Made by a program: the position numbers and the translations under genes
Part shown: positions 44,284-53,321 of the stretch, one piece after another
Position numbering within the stretch: the first letter of the stretch is position 1
Layout: each line of letters starts with the position of its first letter
The notes under the pieces: generated by a model
What the model saw: the letters and a program-made list of their open reading frames with translations, nothing else
What the model was told of the DNA's origin: nothing
Database searches by the model: none
Assembly: GCA_964542475.1 (NCBI GenBank)
Contig: CAZIUL010000028.1
Location: forward strand, 1 to 54,450
Origin: CAZIUL01 sp964542475
GTDB taxonomy: Bacteria; Planctomycetota; B15-G4; CAYZWU01
Reading direction: 5' to 3'
DNA length: 54,450 nt

Positions 44284-45201
44284 ACCTACATCTCCACCTT
44301 AAAAGTCCGTTGAAAGGCCATCTCATATTGCAGACAAAATCAAGATGGGCCGCGCTGTGCGAAACGACCCGAGAAACGTGGTCTGATTTTAGAAGCCCTC
44401 AAGATCGCTCTTATAGAAGGATTCCAAGTCTTATCCCCTCTCATCCCCCCCCATCATCCAGCCAGTCGGTGTTCAGTCAGTGCGGTTTCAACTTCGATAA
44501 TGATACATGCCGTGTAGAGTAGTCTTCACCCTCAATTGTACATGGGAACGCAATTCTTGGGAAAAATGCAAGGACATCGAGGTGAGAGATCTTTTTTAAT
44601 CAGATGATCGTTAAGAGTTGCGCGATAGATTTTCGAAATGATTGCCGGTTTGGAGGTGGAGATGAATAAGGCGGAAACTCTTACTGTTATGCAGAAAGCG
44701 GAACAGTTTTTTAAAAAGCATAATGCAGGATTGGCATACTTGGGCATGGGATCTGTGCACAATTATAGGAACCGTATTAGTCTCATTAACCCTTCATTTT
44801 CTTGTATTTTTTATTCTTAAAAAAGTAATCCGACGGCTTTAAGCATATCCTTGGCTTCTGATCCGAAGCGCTCGGGAAGGATGATCTTGACCAGTCTCTC
44901 CGCCATGTTGGGGAATCCCTTGTGTATTATTAGTTTTTCACATAGGATTTACTTATCTAATGCACAGAATAAAATATTTGAGTTCCCAACACCTCTTCCC
45001 TCAATAATATACACATGATCTATCCTGAAAATGGTACACCATATAAAGACATAACCATTCACGAGGAGTATTTGTATGGTTGGACAAAATATATAAACCG
45101 ACGTACATTTCTCCAGGCAACCGATTGTTCCGCAGGAGATAAAGCATTATAATACTGAAAGATATGAAGGAAAGAGAATTTGCTATTATCGGAAGGCTTA
45201 T
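44284..45201. other. AT-rich gap with short fragments
   Basis: About 0.9 kb without a convincing gene. It contains a possible single end of the family A repeat (44300-44318), a 60-codon plus-strand frame at 44638-44820 (including KAEQFFKKHNAGLAYLGM) of doubtful value, and the truncated minus-strand frame listed separately. The composition is clearly more AT-rich than the flanking glycosidase genes, as expected for a decayed or foreign junction. Confidence 0.5.
44817..44906 (-). pseudogene. Short 5' fragment of a possible membrane-protein gene
   Basis: A 29-codon frame starting MAERLVKIILPERF and running to KDMLKAVGLLF, then stopping. The opening faintly resembles the N-terminus of DUF389-type proteins. 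No clear Shine-Dalgarno is seen. I report it because it adds to the list of cut genes in this region; the family guess is weak. Confidence 0.25.
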
Positions 45202-46995
45202 ATGAAACTAGAAGAAGCTTCCTATGTAAATCTTGTCGCAATCGCCAAAGCGGACGGAATCCTCTCGCAGTCAGAACTCACGCTTCTCGACCGTTACAGG
45301 GAGGCATTGGGTGTATCAGAAGAATTTGCAAAAGAGACTTTGGCCAAAGAAAAGCTCATAACGATTGGATCCAAGGAACTCAAAGGAAAACCCGGCGATA
45401 GGATGCACATCCTTAAGATGATGATCCGGGTGGCTTATGCGGACGGCAAGATCTCGAAGCGGGAAAAGGTACTTCTCAATCGGGTGGCCCGTTCCTTTGG
45501 AACAGGTCGCGTCGCATTAAGAGTGCTTTGTTGGGAAATTGAGCGGGAGCTGGGCATACGGCGTAAACTTCGTATTTCCCAAAGCGTGGCTGTAGCCATG
45601 ATCATCATTGCCGCGGTGGTGATCTGGTTTACTTCTCAGCATTTCAGCAGCAAGACCGAACGTCAAATGGACGAAGCCCGGATTAATTTCGATGAATTGA
45701 AAAAGGAGCTGGGGCTCGAACGATCCCAGGCGGAGAAAGCGCTTCAATTGATCCGCGAGTCCCAAGTGGATATCACCGCAAACGAGACCGCCCTGATAAA
45801 CCGCATTGAAGAGCTCGAACAAATGACCGCTGATGAGCGGAACACGGTAAACGCCCTCACCGCTGAGCAGAAGAAGCAGCAGGTCCAAATGAAAAATGAG
45901 GTGGAACGTCTCAGGAACGAGTTGACCAGGGTTCGGACGTTGAACACGATTTTCAAGGACATTGAGAAAGAGTATGGCCGCTCGATCTTGTTGATTTTCA
46001 TTACCTATGATCTGCATTTAAACAAAAACCGTCTCACGCGAGCTTCAATGGGATCGGGCTTTTTCGTATCCTCAACCGGCCATATCGTAACGAATAAACA
46101 TGTAGTCCAGCCATGGAAGTTCAGCGGTGATGACATCATGCTCATGGAACAGGGATACGCCATAGACCAAGCTTCGATACTCATGGCTGCTTGGCCCGCA
46201 GGCTCGATAGTGAAAACGACAGACGGGCATCTGAATATTGATACGGCCTATTCGACGGACAAGAAAAATCTCAAGCTGGAAAAAACAACCCCGGATACGT
46301 TTGTGGTTCAGGCAAGAAGGCTCGACTCGGGCGGCATATACCAGGGGAAATTTCACACACACAACGAAGGCGATCTGGCGGTTCTCAAAGCCGATCCTTC
46401 CTCTCCTGTAATCGCACTCCCCCTCGCTGGAACCGCTGGAAAACTGGAGAAACTCGATCCCGTAATGGTGTTGGGATTTCCCACGGGGATCAGTATCCTG
46501 GAATCTACTATAGCGGAAACCTCGCCTTCTCTTGGAGAGGTTCGCAAAATTGAGAAAAGCATCATGGTCACCGCGCCGATCTTTCCAGGAAACAGCGGTG
46601 GGCCCTTGATGGACACTCGGTGCAACGTCGTGGGTGTTGCGTCGGCGATCTTCGGTGATGCAACCCTCGGCTCTTGCATTCCCTCGCATTATATCTTATC
46701 CTATCTACCCTCTTCGTCTGACCTGTTGAAGGAAATCTCCAAACATGAGGCAGCTAAATACTACCGCGCAGCACTTGACGATCTGCGTCTTGCCGAGCAG
46801 CGATGCACGGACGATGCGGAGCGAAAGACCATAAATGAAATAAAGGCTCGCCTCTTTAAAATCCGCGATCAGATGATTGAGAAGGCACAGAAAGCAGTGG
46901 ATAGAGCTGAAAAGGAAAAGGCTTTCCAGAATATTCTGAGCCACTTTGGGCCGTATTGGGCAAGAGAAGCGATTGACAGCTTGAGGGGGCTTTAG
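45202..46995 (+). CDS. TerB-like, transmembrane, coiled-coil, trypsin-like protease fusion
   Basis: 597 aa; GGAAGG precedes the ATG. Residues 1-115 contain two TerB-type acidic metal-site repeats (KADGILSQSE 17-26 and YADGKISKRE 79-88). A single membrane segment spans about 126-144, followed by a long coiled coil (about 150-255). A trypsin-like serine protease domain (about 255-515) has an intact triad: H300 in TNKHVV, D391 in EGDLAVL and S465 in GNSGGP, with an unusually long insert between His and Asp. A C-terminal helical region follows. TerB domains occur in tellurite/stress and phage-defence contexts; a membrane-anchored protease controlled by a cytoplasmic or metal-sensing TerB domain is inferred. 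It stands alone in an AT-rich neighbourhood. Confidence 0.8.
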   Translation: MKLEEASYVNLVAIAKADGILSQSELTLLDRYREALGVSEEFAKETLAKEKLITIGSKELKGKPGDRMHILKMMIRVAYADGKISKREKVLLNRVARSFGTGRVALRVLCWEIERELGIRRKLRISQSVAVAMIIIAAVVIWFTSQHFSSKTERQMDEARINFDELKKELGLERSQAEKALQLIRESQVDITANETALINRIEELEQMTADERNTVNALTAEQKKQQVQMKNEVERLRNELTRVRTLNTIFKDIEKEYGRSILLIFITYDLHLNKNRLTRASMGSGFFVSSTGHIVTNKHVVQPWKFSGDDIMLMEQGYAIDQASILMAAWPAGSIVKTTDGHLNIDTAYSTDKKNLKLEKTTPDTFVVQARRLDSGGIYQGKFHTHNEGDLAVLKADPSSPVIALPLAGTAGKLEKLDPVMVLGFPTGISILESTIAETSPSLGEVRKIEKSIMVTAPIFPGNSGGPLMDTRCNVVGVASAIFGDATLGSCIPSHYILSYLPSSSDLLKEISKHEAAKYYRAALDDLRLAEQRCTDDAERKTINEIKARLFKIRDQMIEKAQKAVDRAEKEKAFQNILSHFGPYWAREAIDSLRGL

Positions 46996-47005
46996 CCGAA
47001 AATTA

Positions 47006-47206
47006 TTAATTGGTACTTTCTAAGAAGAAGCTGCACAGAACGCATCTCCCGTCGAGAATCATCGTTGAAAGAAATCCGTCTCCCCGGTCCCCCGCCGCAT
47101 CTTCCCCGTAATTTTTGATGCTCATCAGATGCTGTTCGATACTTTTCGGCCGACCATAAATCGCCTGTCTGACGCGAGTCTCGTTTTCAAAGATCATCTT
47201 CTTCAA
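47006..47206 (-). CDS. Hypothetical small protein, 66 aa (doubtful)
   Basis: A frame with plausible composition (RVRQAIYGRPKSIEQHLMS, then IKNYGED) but no recognised family, no clear Shine-Dalgarno and no partner gene. It may be another remnant in this region. I see nothing else in 46996-47284. Confidence 0.25.
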   Translation of the reverse strand: MKKMIFENETRVRQAIYGRPKSIEQHLMSIKNYGEDAAGDRGDGFLSTMILDGRCVLCSFFLESTN

Positions 47207-47284
47207 ATATCGGGAAATTGGGACGGTACGATAACCGGTTGACTAGCTCGGGGTATAGTGTTGGGTAAACATGTAAAAGCCCAA

Positions 47285-47314
47285 AAAAAGGGTCAGGCGA
47301 TCAGCCTAACCCTT
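47285..47314 (-). terminator. Terminator of tRNA-Arg
   Basis: On the minus strand AAAGGGTTAGGC and GCCTGACCCTTT form a stem around a 5-nt loop, followed by a T run. A degenerate version accompanies the tRNA fragment at 41070-41113. Confidence 0.75.
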
Positions 47315-47325
47315 TATCTGTCATA

Positions 47326-47402
<77 letters not shown>

Positions 47403-47501
47403 TTGTTGGCTTTGTTCCGGGGTTCAATTATCCTCCGGGCTCGTAAGGATAGCAACTGTTTCCCGTGTATTTGTCAGGGCTTCCTGAGGGGGCCTGTGTG
47501 T

Positions 47502-48443
47502 TTACATGAACTTGATGAAAAGACCGACAAGGCCCGCGACGATCACAAGGATGAGCACCGCTACCAATGTGTTCGTCAGTTTGCTCTTCTGGATCAGGTC
47601 CCTCACATTTCTCTGCTGGTCCTTCTGAACCGTCCTGAAATGATCCACTATTTTCTTGGTGTTCTCGAACTGATTCTTGTCAATCTTGCTCTGCCGTTTT
47701 TCCAGCTCTTTGATTGATGCATTCATCGCGCTCACCGAATCCTTGAACGATTCCTTGAACGCCGCCCTGTCCTCCACGCGGTCCGCTGCGTCATGATCCA
47801 TCTTCTCGTTCAGACGCGTGATGACATCCGGAAGCCCCGCAACCTGGCTCCCGAGGTTCGCCGTGGCTTTGCTCTGATTCTCAAGGATCTGCGAAATCGT
47901 CTGCAGCAGCTCCACACCGGCACGGGAAGATTCGGGAAGGTCCTTCATGGCCTCCGGAATGATCTTCACTGTTTTTGCCAGCTCGCAGCTCTGTTGTGTC
48001 TGCTCTTCGAGCCGCTGGTCAATGTTGGACAACACCGAGGATAGCCCTTTAATCCCGTCTGATATTTTTACTGACACCTCCTCCTGCGCGCTCATCTTTT
48101 CAGCGATGACATCCATCTTCTTCTCGTGACGCTCGGTAACTTTTCCGGGTGGTGTGTGTATCTCCGGTTCCAAGGCCGGCGGTTTGCCCTTGCCCCTGTC
48201 TTCATTCGCCGAACCATCCTTCCTTCCCGTTGGTTTCACAGTGCCTCTCTCCTTGTCCTGCTGAAAACGGTCCTTATCCCGCATCCCGGTAATCCTGGAA
48301 CCTTCTTCCTTTTTCGGCAATGTAGCTGTGCCGGTCGCACTGATTCCCGGCTTACCCAGGCTCTTTTTGGGATTCTTTTTTGATTCGGTTTCTCCTGCCT
48401 CTTTTTTGCCGAAAAGTCGAGCTAATAAAGATTTCTTGACCAT
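47502..48443 (-). CDS. Tail-anchored coiled-coil protein of unknown function
   Basis: 313 aa; AAAGGAG precedes the ATG. Residues 1-110 are Lys/Gly/Pro-rich and probably disordered. Residues about 110-285 are helical with heptad character (for example DQRLEEQTQQSCELAKTV and later LEKRQSKIDKNQFENTK). A single hydrophobic segment (about 291-312, TLVAVLILVIVAGLVGLFI) ends the protein, so it should be anchored with the bulk in the cytoplasm. No enzyme motif is visible. The topology recalls envelope-tethered scaffold or partitioning proteins, but I do not recognise the family. Confidence 0.7.
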   Translation of the reverse strand: MVKKSLLARLFGKKEAGETESKKNPKKSLGKPGISATGTATLPKKEEGSRITGMRDKDRFQQDKERGTVKPTGRKDGSANEDRGKGKPPALEPEIHTPPGKVTERHEKKMDVIAEKMSAQEEVSVKISDGIKGLSSVLSNIDQRLEEQTQQSCELAKTVKIIPEAMKDLPESSRAGVELLQTISQILENQSKATANLGSQVAGLPDVITRLNEKMDHDAADRVEDRAAFKESFKDSVSAMNASIKELEKRQSKIDKNQFENTKKIVDHFRTVQKDQQRNVRDLIQKSKLTNTLVAVLILVIVAGLVGLFIKFM

Positions 48444-48843
48444 GAACCTTTCTCCTTTCTGAATCCTCTGAAAGTTAGGGTTTTTTCCGTTAACTAAATT
48501 CAGATTTACTCAAACAGTGCGAAAACAAAATCTCCACAGGCAGATTGACCGTTAACCCGCTATAATGTATCAAGTTACGATCCCGCCCGCCTTTGGATGG
48601 GCACTTGCTTAAGCTTTGTCCAGGTGCTCCATTTCATAGGAACGCGTGTATAAAATACCAGTAACTATCCGATTAGGCAAACAAAAAAAATGGAATCGCC
48701 CGGATTGCGGAACACCTAATGTAACCACTTATATTTTATTGAGTTATATTATATTAGTAATTATGATTGCATTGGTTGTAACAAGCACCGCAATGAAAAC
48801 ACCCTAACATTACAATCGATGTCCTAAAAGAAAAAGCGTGTTC
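48444..48843. other. Intergenic gap, no feature recognised
   Basis: About 400 bp, AT-rich toward its right half, between two minus-strand genes. It must contain the promoter of the coiled-coil protein gene and the transcript end of the spermidine-synthase-like gene, but I see no convincing -35/-10 pair, hairpin terminator, repeat or RNA. Confidence 0.4.
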
Positions 48844-51243
48844 TCAAGCACTGCTCAAGGAGAGTTTTCTGAATAAAAACCAGGCAGCCAGGTAGAGGAT
48901 CCCGGCCACGAGAAAAACCGCTGTGAAACCCAGTGCCATTGCAAGCGTAATGCTCACGACCGAGCTCACCACTGAGGCACCCCCGTTTATTCCAAAAGCC
49001 CAGGGAACCAGCCCTGGATAACGGTTGCTCACCGTCTTGAGCCCGAGCGGAAAAGGCATCCCCATGAAAAAAGCGAGAGGAGCAAGAAGAACAACGGTCA
49101 GGCCCATGCGCGCGATGCCCGGCAGCTGCAACCCGTGCGCGAACACCACGGGCAGGACGAACTCGTATAGCAAAAGCAATATTGCTATGGATACAGCGGC
49201 CAGGGAAATCCCTTTCATGGGATTCTCATGAAAGCGCCTTCCGAAAAAAGATCCGATCCCCGAAAAAAGGAGGAAGCTGAAGAGCACGATTGAGAGCGAG
49301 TATGTGGGATGTCCCAGGAAGAGCACGAACTTCTGCATGCAGGCGATCTCGATGAACATGTAGGAGACGCCGATGGCAAAGAAGTAGAATATGATTCTGC
49401 CGCCGAACGGTACCTTCAGCCCTTTTCTTCGAAACACCAGTAGAGGCAGGATCACAAGCAATGCGACCAGAAGCACGGTCTCAAGCAGGACCGAAAGCAG
49501 GATGTAGAGCCCCACCGGGTCTTCGCCGATCACTCCCAGGTAGTTGGGACTGGTCACCCCCCCGAAAAGGTTCTTCCACTTGTGGTATCCGAAAAAGAAC
49601 GGCCTGTCATCGCTGACAGGAGTAACGTCGTACAGGTAATTCGCATAGAAGTCATCCTCGCCGCCCTTGTCCATCGATTCGAAGAACTCGACGAACTCCC
49701 TTTCACACCCCTCGACGCCTGGCGCATATGACAGCACGTACCTGCCCGTAGTCTTGTAATCCCTGCAGAACCTCTTGTACTTCCTTACCTCCTGCATGGT
49801 GAAAGGCGTCTTTTTGAACAGCATCACGGCATATGCGATCTTGAGCTTCTTTCCGTCGAACTCCTCGTACGGCCGGTCGTATGTCACCACAACGATATGC
49901 TTGCCCGGCTTGTCAATGCCCTGGTTCTTCATGGCCTGAGCACCTATGGAAACCAGGCGCAGGCACTCCCTGGGCGGGAAAAAACGGAAACGCAAAACCG
50001 CTGCGACACCGTTTGGCGTCAGGTGGTTAAGGTAGTCCGTGAAAGCTTCGAGCGTGTAGAGATAACTTTCGGATAGAATGAACGATCCGGAAGAAAGGGC
50101 CGAATACGTGTCCGTGCCCGTCATCTGGATGACGTCGTACTTTTCATTGGAACGCCTGAGAAATGAACGCCCCTCCTCAACCACTACCTCGGCATCGCTG
50201 TCCGTGTAAAGCCCGCCCGAGATCTCGTTGTAGTCGTAGCGCATCAACGCGTCAATGCTGGGGTTGATCTCCGCCCCCGTTACCGATGAAGAGTTCCACT
50301 GGAGAGCCGTTACAAGATCCTGCCCGCCCCCCACTCCGATGATCAGAACCCGCGGCTTTTCCTGAATGAAATACGCCAAAGAGTAGTGGTTGGTCTGTAC
50401 AGTGGCGCCGGGCTTCCACTTCATGAGCATCGTGGGAGCATCCCCGTCCTGGAAGAACTCCCGCACCCCGTTTTCGGGATGCCTTGCTACATCCACGCGG
50501 CAAAGAGGATCCCAGCGCGTGTTTTCAACGATCCATCCTTCTTTCTCCACCATGACGCTCATCACCTTGGAAGGCGCGGGACGGATGTGCAGCATGCTTT
50601 CAGAAAACGGGAGGCTCGCCATGCTGAGCGCAAACAGCAGCAGCCCTGCAAGAGCGGGTGCCTTCGGCTTCTCGCATGAAAGGCCGAAGAAAAACACGCC
50701 CAGAAAAGCAATCCCTGACACGATCATGACGGAGCCGGCCCCGCCGGCCGGCGTGATCACCGGCAAAAACAAAAGACACCCTGCGCCAGAACCGACCATG
50801 TTGACGAAGTAAAGACGGTTCACATCCTCTGTCATCGCGGAAAGGAGCATGCAGATGACCAGGCCGCCGAAAAAATAGGGCACTATGAGGTAGATGTAGT
50901 AGATGAAAAGTATGAAGTACTGGATCCGGTCCTTCAGAAGATCAACGGTGTCCAGCCTGACGACCGTGAGCACCAAAAAAGAGGCGACCGCAGTAAGGCC
51001 GAAGAGCCCGGAAAAAAAGCAAAGCTTCTTCGGGAGGTTTCCCTTCAGGATGGACGGCCTTACAGCGACGAACGCGCCTGCAGCGGCAAAACCAAGCAGA
51101 GTAAAGGTCACCACGAGATAGGTGACATGATGCCACAGCATCACGGAAAAGATGCGCGTCTGGAGGATCTCGAGATGTAGAATCGCGGCGGAAACAAAAA
51201 AGATACCCAGATACAGGGGCGGGGTTTTGGTTTTGCTCGTCAT
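48844..51243 (-). CDS. Membrane spermidine-synthase-like protein
   Basis: 799 aa from ATG 51243 (GAGG upstream; GTG 51249 is the alternative). Six or more membrane segments at the N-terminus (residues about 12-220) precede a soluble Rossmann methyltransferase-like domain with the SAM/aminopropyl site VLIIGVGGGQDLVTAL near 300 and EINPSI, and a second membrane block at the C-terminus. This is the pattern of bacterial multi-spanning spermine/spermidine synthase domain proteins, whose substrates are mostly unknown. Polyamine synthesis should not be assumed. It lies 106 bp downstream of proS on the same strand. Confidence 0.8.
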   Translation of the reverse strand: MTSKTKTPPLYLGIFFVSAAILHLEILQTRIFSVMLWHHVTYLVVTFTLLGFAAAGAFVAVRPSILKGNLPKKLCFFSGLFGLTAVASFLVLTVVRLDTVDLLKDRIQYFILFIYYIYLIVPYFFGGLVICMLLSAMTEDVNRLYFVNMVGSGAGCLLFLPVITPAGGAGSVMIVSGIAFLGVFFFGLSCEKPKAPALAGLLLFALSMASLPFSESMLHIRPAPSKVMSVMVEKEGWIVENTRWDPLCRVDVARHPENGVREFFQDGDAPTMLMKWKPGATVQTNHYSLAYFIQEKPRVLIIGVGGGQDLVTALQWNSSSVTGAEINPSIDALMRYDYNEISGGLYTDSDAEVVVEEGRSFLRRSNEKYDVIQMTGTDTYSALSSGSFILSESYLYTLEAFTDYLNHLTPNGVAAVLRFRFFPPRECLRLVSIGAQAMKNQGIDKPGKHIVVVTYDRPYEEFDGKKLKIAYAVMLFKKTPFTMQEVRKYKRFCRDYKTTGRYVLSYAPGVEGCEREFVEFFESMDKGGEDDFYANYLYDVTPVSDDRPFFFGYHKWKNLFGGVTSPNYLGVIGEDPVGLYILLSVLLETVLLVALLVILPLLVFRRKGLKVPFGGRIIFYFFAIGVSYMFIEIACMQKFVLFLGHPTYSLSIVLFSFLLFSGIGSFFGRRFHENPMKGISLAAVSIAILLLLYEFVLPVVFAHGLQLPGIARMGLTVVLLAPLAFFMGMPFPLGLKTVSNRYPGLVPWAFGINGGASVVSSVVSITLAMALGFTAVFLVAGILYLAAWFLFRKLSLSSA

Positions 51244-51349
51244 TTTCACCTCGTCTTGTCAGGCCACGCCACAGCAGTTCGCGACACCTCTGGCGTGACA
51301 GCTATTATCAATGCATCGACCCGCTGCCGGGTTCGGCGCGCGCCGCCCG

Positions 51350-52801
51350 TCAGTATGCTTTTGCAAAGTAAACCGTGTGCCGGGCATCCTTACCGCATGC
51401 CACGCAAGCGCCCTTGCCCTCACCGCCTTCGAACGGGATCAGGCGGATCGTGGCTTTAGTGTCGTTCTTGACGCGTGTTTCGCATTCGGGGCTCCCGCAC
51501 CACCCGCAAGCACAGAAACCGCCATCCCCCTGCATCTGTGCCACGAGATCTTCGTACTCGAGAACAATGCGGGTCATCCTGTCCCTCCGTTCCCTGGCAC
51601 GCTCAAAAAGCTCCTCCTGAACGGTGTTCAGCAGTGCTTCCGCCTCTTGTGTGAAACCGTTGAGCGACACGTTCGTTTTTACACCGGTGTCCCTTCTCGC
51701 AAAAACAGCCTTGTTCTCGGCGATGTCACGCGGGCCCAGCTCGACCCTGACCGGAACCCCCTTCAGCTCCCAGTCGTTGAACTTGAACCCGGGTTTGTAT
51801 TGGTCGCGGTCATCGAGATGGCATCGCAAACCAGCACGCTTCAGGCTGTCCATGATCTTTAGCGCGACATCAAGAACAGAGCTTCTTTCCTCGTCTGCCC
51901 TGTAAATCGGAACGACCACGATCTGGATCGGGGCAACCATGGGAGGCAGCACAAGCCCCTTGTCATCGGAATGGCTCATGATCAACGCGCCGATCAGCCG
52001 GGTGGACACGCCCCAGGAGGTCTGCCACACGTGCTTTTGCTCACCCTCGCGGTCCTGGTACTTGACATCGAACGCCTTGGCGAAGTTCTGACCCAGATGG
52101 TGCGTGGTGCCCCCCTGGAGCGCTTTTCCATCCTGCATCATAGCCTCGATGCAGTATGTGTGGAGCGCACCGGCGAACTTCTCCGATTCGGACTTTTTGC
52201 CCGCGTAAACAGGCATGGCAAGCACATCCTCGGCAAGCCTGCTGTAGACATCGAGCATCTTCCTGGCTTCATCTTCAGCTTCGGCCTCGGTTTCATGGGC
52301 GGTGTGGCCTTCCTGCCACAGAAACTCGATGGTCCTCAAGAAAAGGCGGGGACGCATCTCCCAGCGCACCACGTTGGCCCACTGGTTCAAGAGCAGGGGC
52401 AGGTCCCGGTAGGACTGGATCCACTTGGAAAACATCGAATACATGATGGTCTCGGATGTCGGCCTGACCACCAGTGCCTCCTCGAGCTTCGATCCGCCTC
52501 CGTGCGTGACCACCGCGCACTCGGGAGCGAACCCCTCCACGTGTTCCGCTTCCTTTTTCATGAACGATTCGGGAATGAAAAGAGGGAAGTACGCGTTCTG
52601 GTGACCGGTCTCCTTTATCATCCTGTCGAGCTTATCCTTTAGCAGTTCCCAGATCGCGAACCCCCGCGGCCTTATCACCATGCACCCTTTCACGGGCGAA
52701 TAGTCCGCGAGCTCCGCCTTCACGACAAGGTCCGTGTACCAGGCCGAGTAATCGGTCTCACGAGCTGTTATTCCTTTGTTTCCGGTTTTGCGTGCTGCCA
52801 T
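51350..52801 (-). CDS. proS: Prolyl-tRNA synthetase (archaeal/eukaryal-like, ProS type 3)
   Basis: Charges tRNA-Pro with proline. 483 aa from ATG 52801 (GGAGG 8 nt upstream). The class II catalytic core shows motif 2 (RWEMRPRLFLRTIEFLWQEGHTAH, quoted here only in part as RLFLRTIEFLWQEGHTA) and motif 3 in TSWGVSTRLIGALI. An anticodon-binding domain follows. The C-terminal zinc-binding domain is recognised by CACGWCGSPEC and CVACGKD. There is no bacterial-type insertion editing domain, which identifies the short group also found in some bacteria. The tRNA-Ala gene is nearby on the other strand. Confidence 0.94.
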   Translation of the reverse strand: MAARKTGNKGITARETDYSAWYTDLVVKAELADYSPVKGCMVIRPRGFAIWELLKDKLDRMIKETGHQNAYFPLFIPESFMKKEAEHVEGFAPECAVVTHGGGSKLEEALVVRPTSETIMYSMFSKWIQSYRDLPLLLNQWANVVRWEMRPRLFLRTIEFLWQEGHTAHETEAEAEDEARKMLDVYSRLAEDVLAMPVYAGKKSESEKFAGALHTYCIEAMMQDGKALQGGTTHHLGQNFAKAFDVKYQDREGEQKHVWQTSWGVSTRLIGALIMSHSDDKGLVLPPMVAPIQIVVVPIYRADEERSSVLDVALKIMDSLKRAGLRCHLDDRDQYKPGFKFNDWELKGVPVRVELGPRDIAENKAVFARRDTGVKTNVSLNGFTQEAEALLNTVQEELFERARERRDRMTRIVLEYEDLVAQMQGDGGFCACGWCGSPECETRVKNDTKATIRLIPFEGGEGKGACVACGKDARHTVYFAKAY

Positions 52802-53099
52802 GTGCAGGTCCTCCAGAACCCTGTAGAAACAAGAGCTGTTCAAAGCATCGGCAGAATCCATGAAAAGGACATATGATCACAAAGCGCGGGATCGATCCCA
52901 TTCGGGTCGCCGGGAAAGCCCATAAAGCCTATTTCGGCACATCCGGCCTCTTTGAACAACGCCATCCGTAAAAAAGCTAATGATTATCAGCAAGTGGCCC
53001 GGTAAACTCAAAAGAAAAATCTTGACCGAATCCCGGGACAGGCTTTAGAATCCGCATCCCGCCCGACCTATACACCGGGCCGTTGTTCTTTTCGCATCC

Positions 53100-53175
53100 G
53101 GGGGATTAGCTCAGCTGGGAGAGCGTTTGGCTGGCAGCCAAAAGGTCAGGGGTTCGAGCCCCCTATCCTCCACCA
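53100..53175 (+). tRNA. tRNA-Ala (anticodon GGC)
   Basis: A complete 76-nt cloverleaf with acceptor GGGGGAT/ATCCTCC including the G3-U70 pair that defines alanine tRNAs, D arm TAGCTCAGCTGGGAGAGC, anticodon loop CTGGCAG (anticodon GGC), T arm with GGTTCGAGCC, and encoded CCA. Confidence 0.97.
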
Positions 53176-53182
53176 AAACATC

Positions 53183-53222
53183 AAAAGCCCCGCCTTCATT
53201 CTTTATCAGGCGGGGCTTTTTC
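53183..53222 (+). terminator. Terminator after tRNA-Ala
   Basis: AAAAGCCCCGCC and GGCGGGGCTTTT form a strong stem around a 14-nt loop, followed by T residues. The A/T symmetry means it could work on both strands, so it might also stop transcription from the DUF481 gene. Confidence 0.85.
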
Positions 53223-53260
53223 TGTAAATACCCGAATTTTGCGCGAGGATAGCTTGTACC

Positions 53261-53321
53261 GCTTATTTCATACCCCTCGTCGCGAGGTGCCGCAGCAGAA
53301 GAGGATGAAATATGCGGGTTA
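53261..53321. repeat. 61-bp internally deleted copy of repeat family B
   Basis: It carries both ends of the 178-bp element (GCTTATTTCATAC on one side; GAAATATGCGGGTTA on the other), but the interior is missing. The join lies in GGTGCCG, a heptamer that occurs once in each arm of the full element in this orientation, as expected for a slippage or recombination deletion. Its terminal TAA (minus strand) is the stop codon of the DUF481 gene. Confidence 0.8.
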
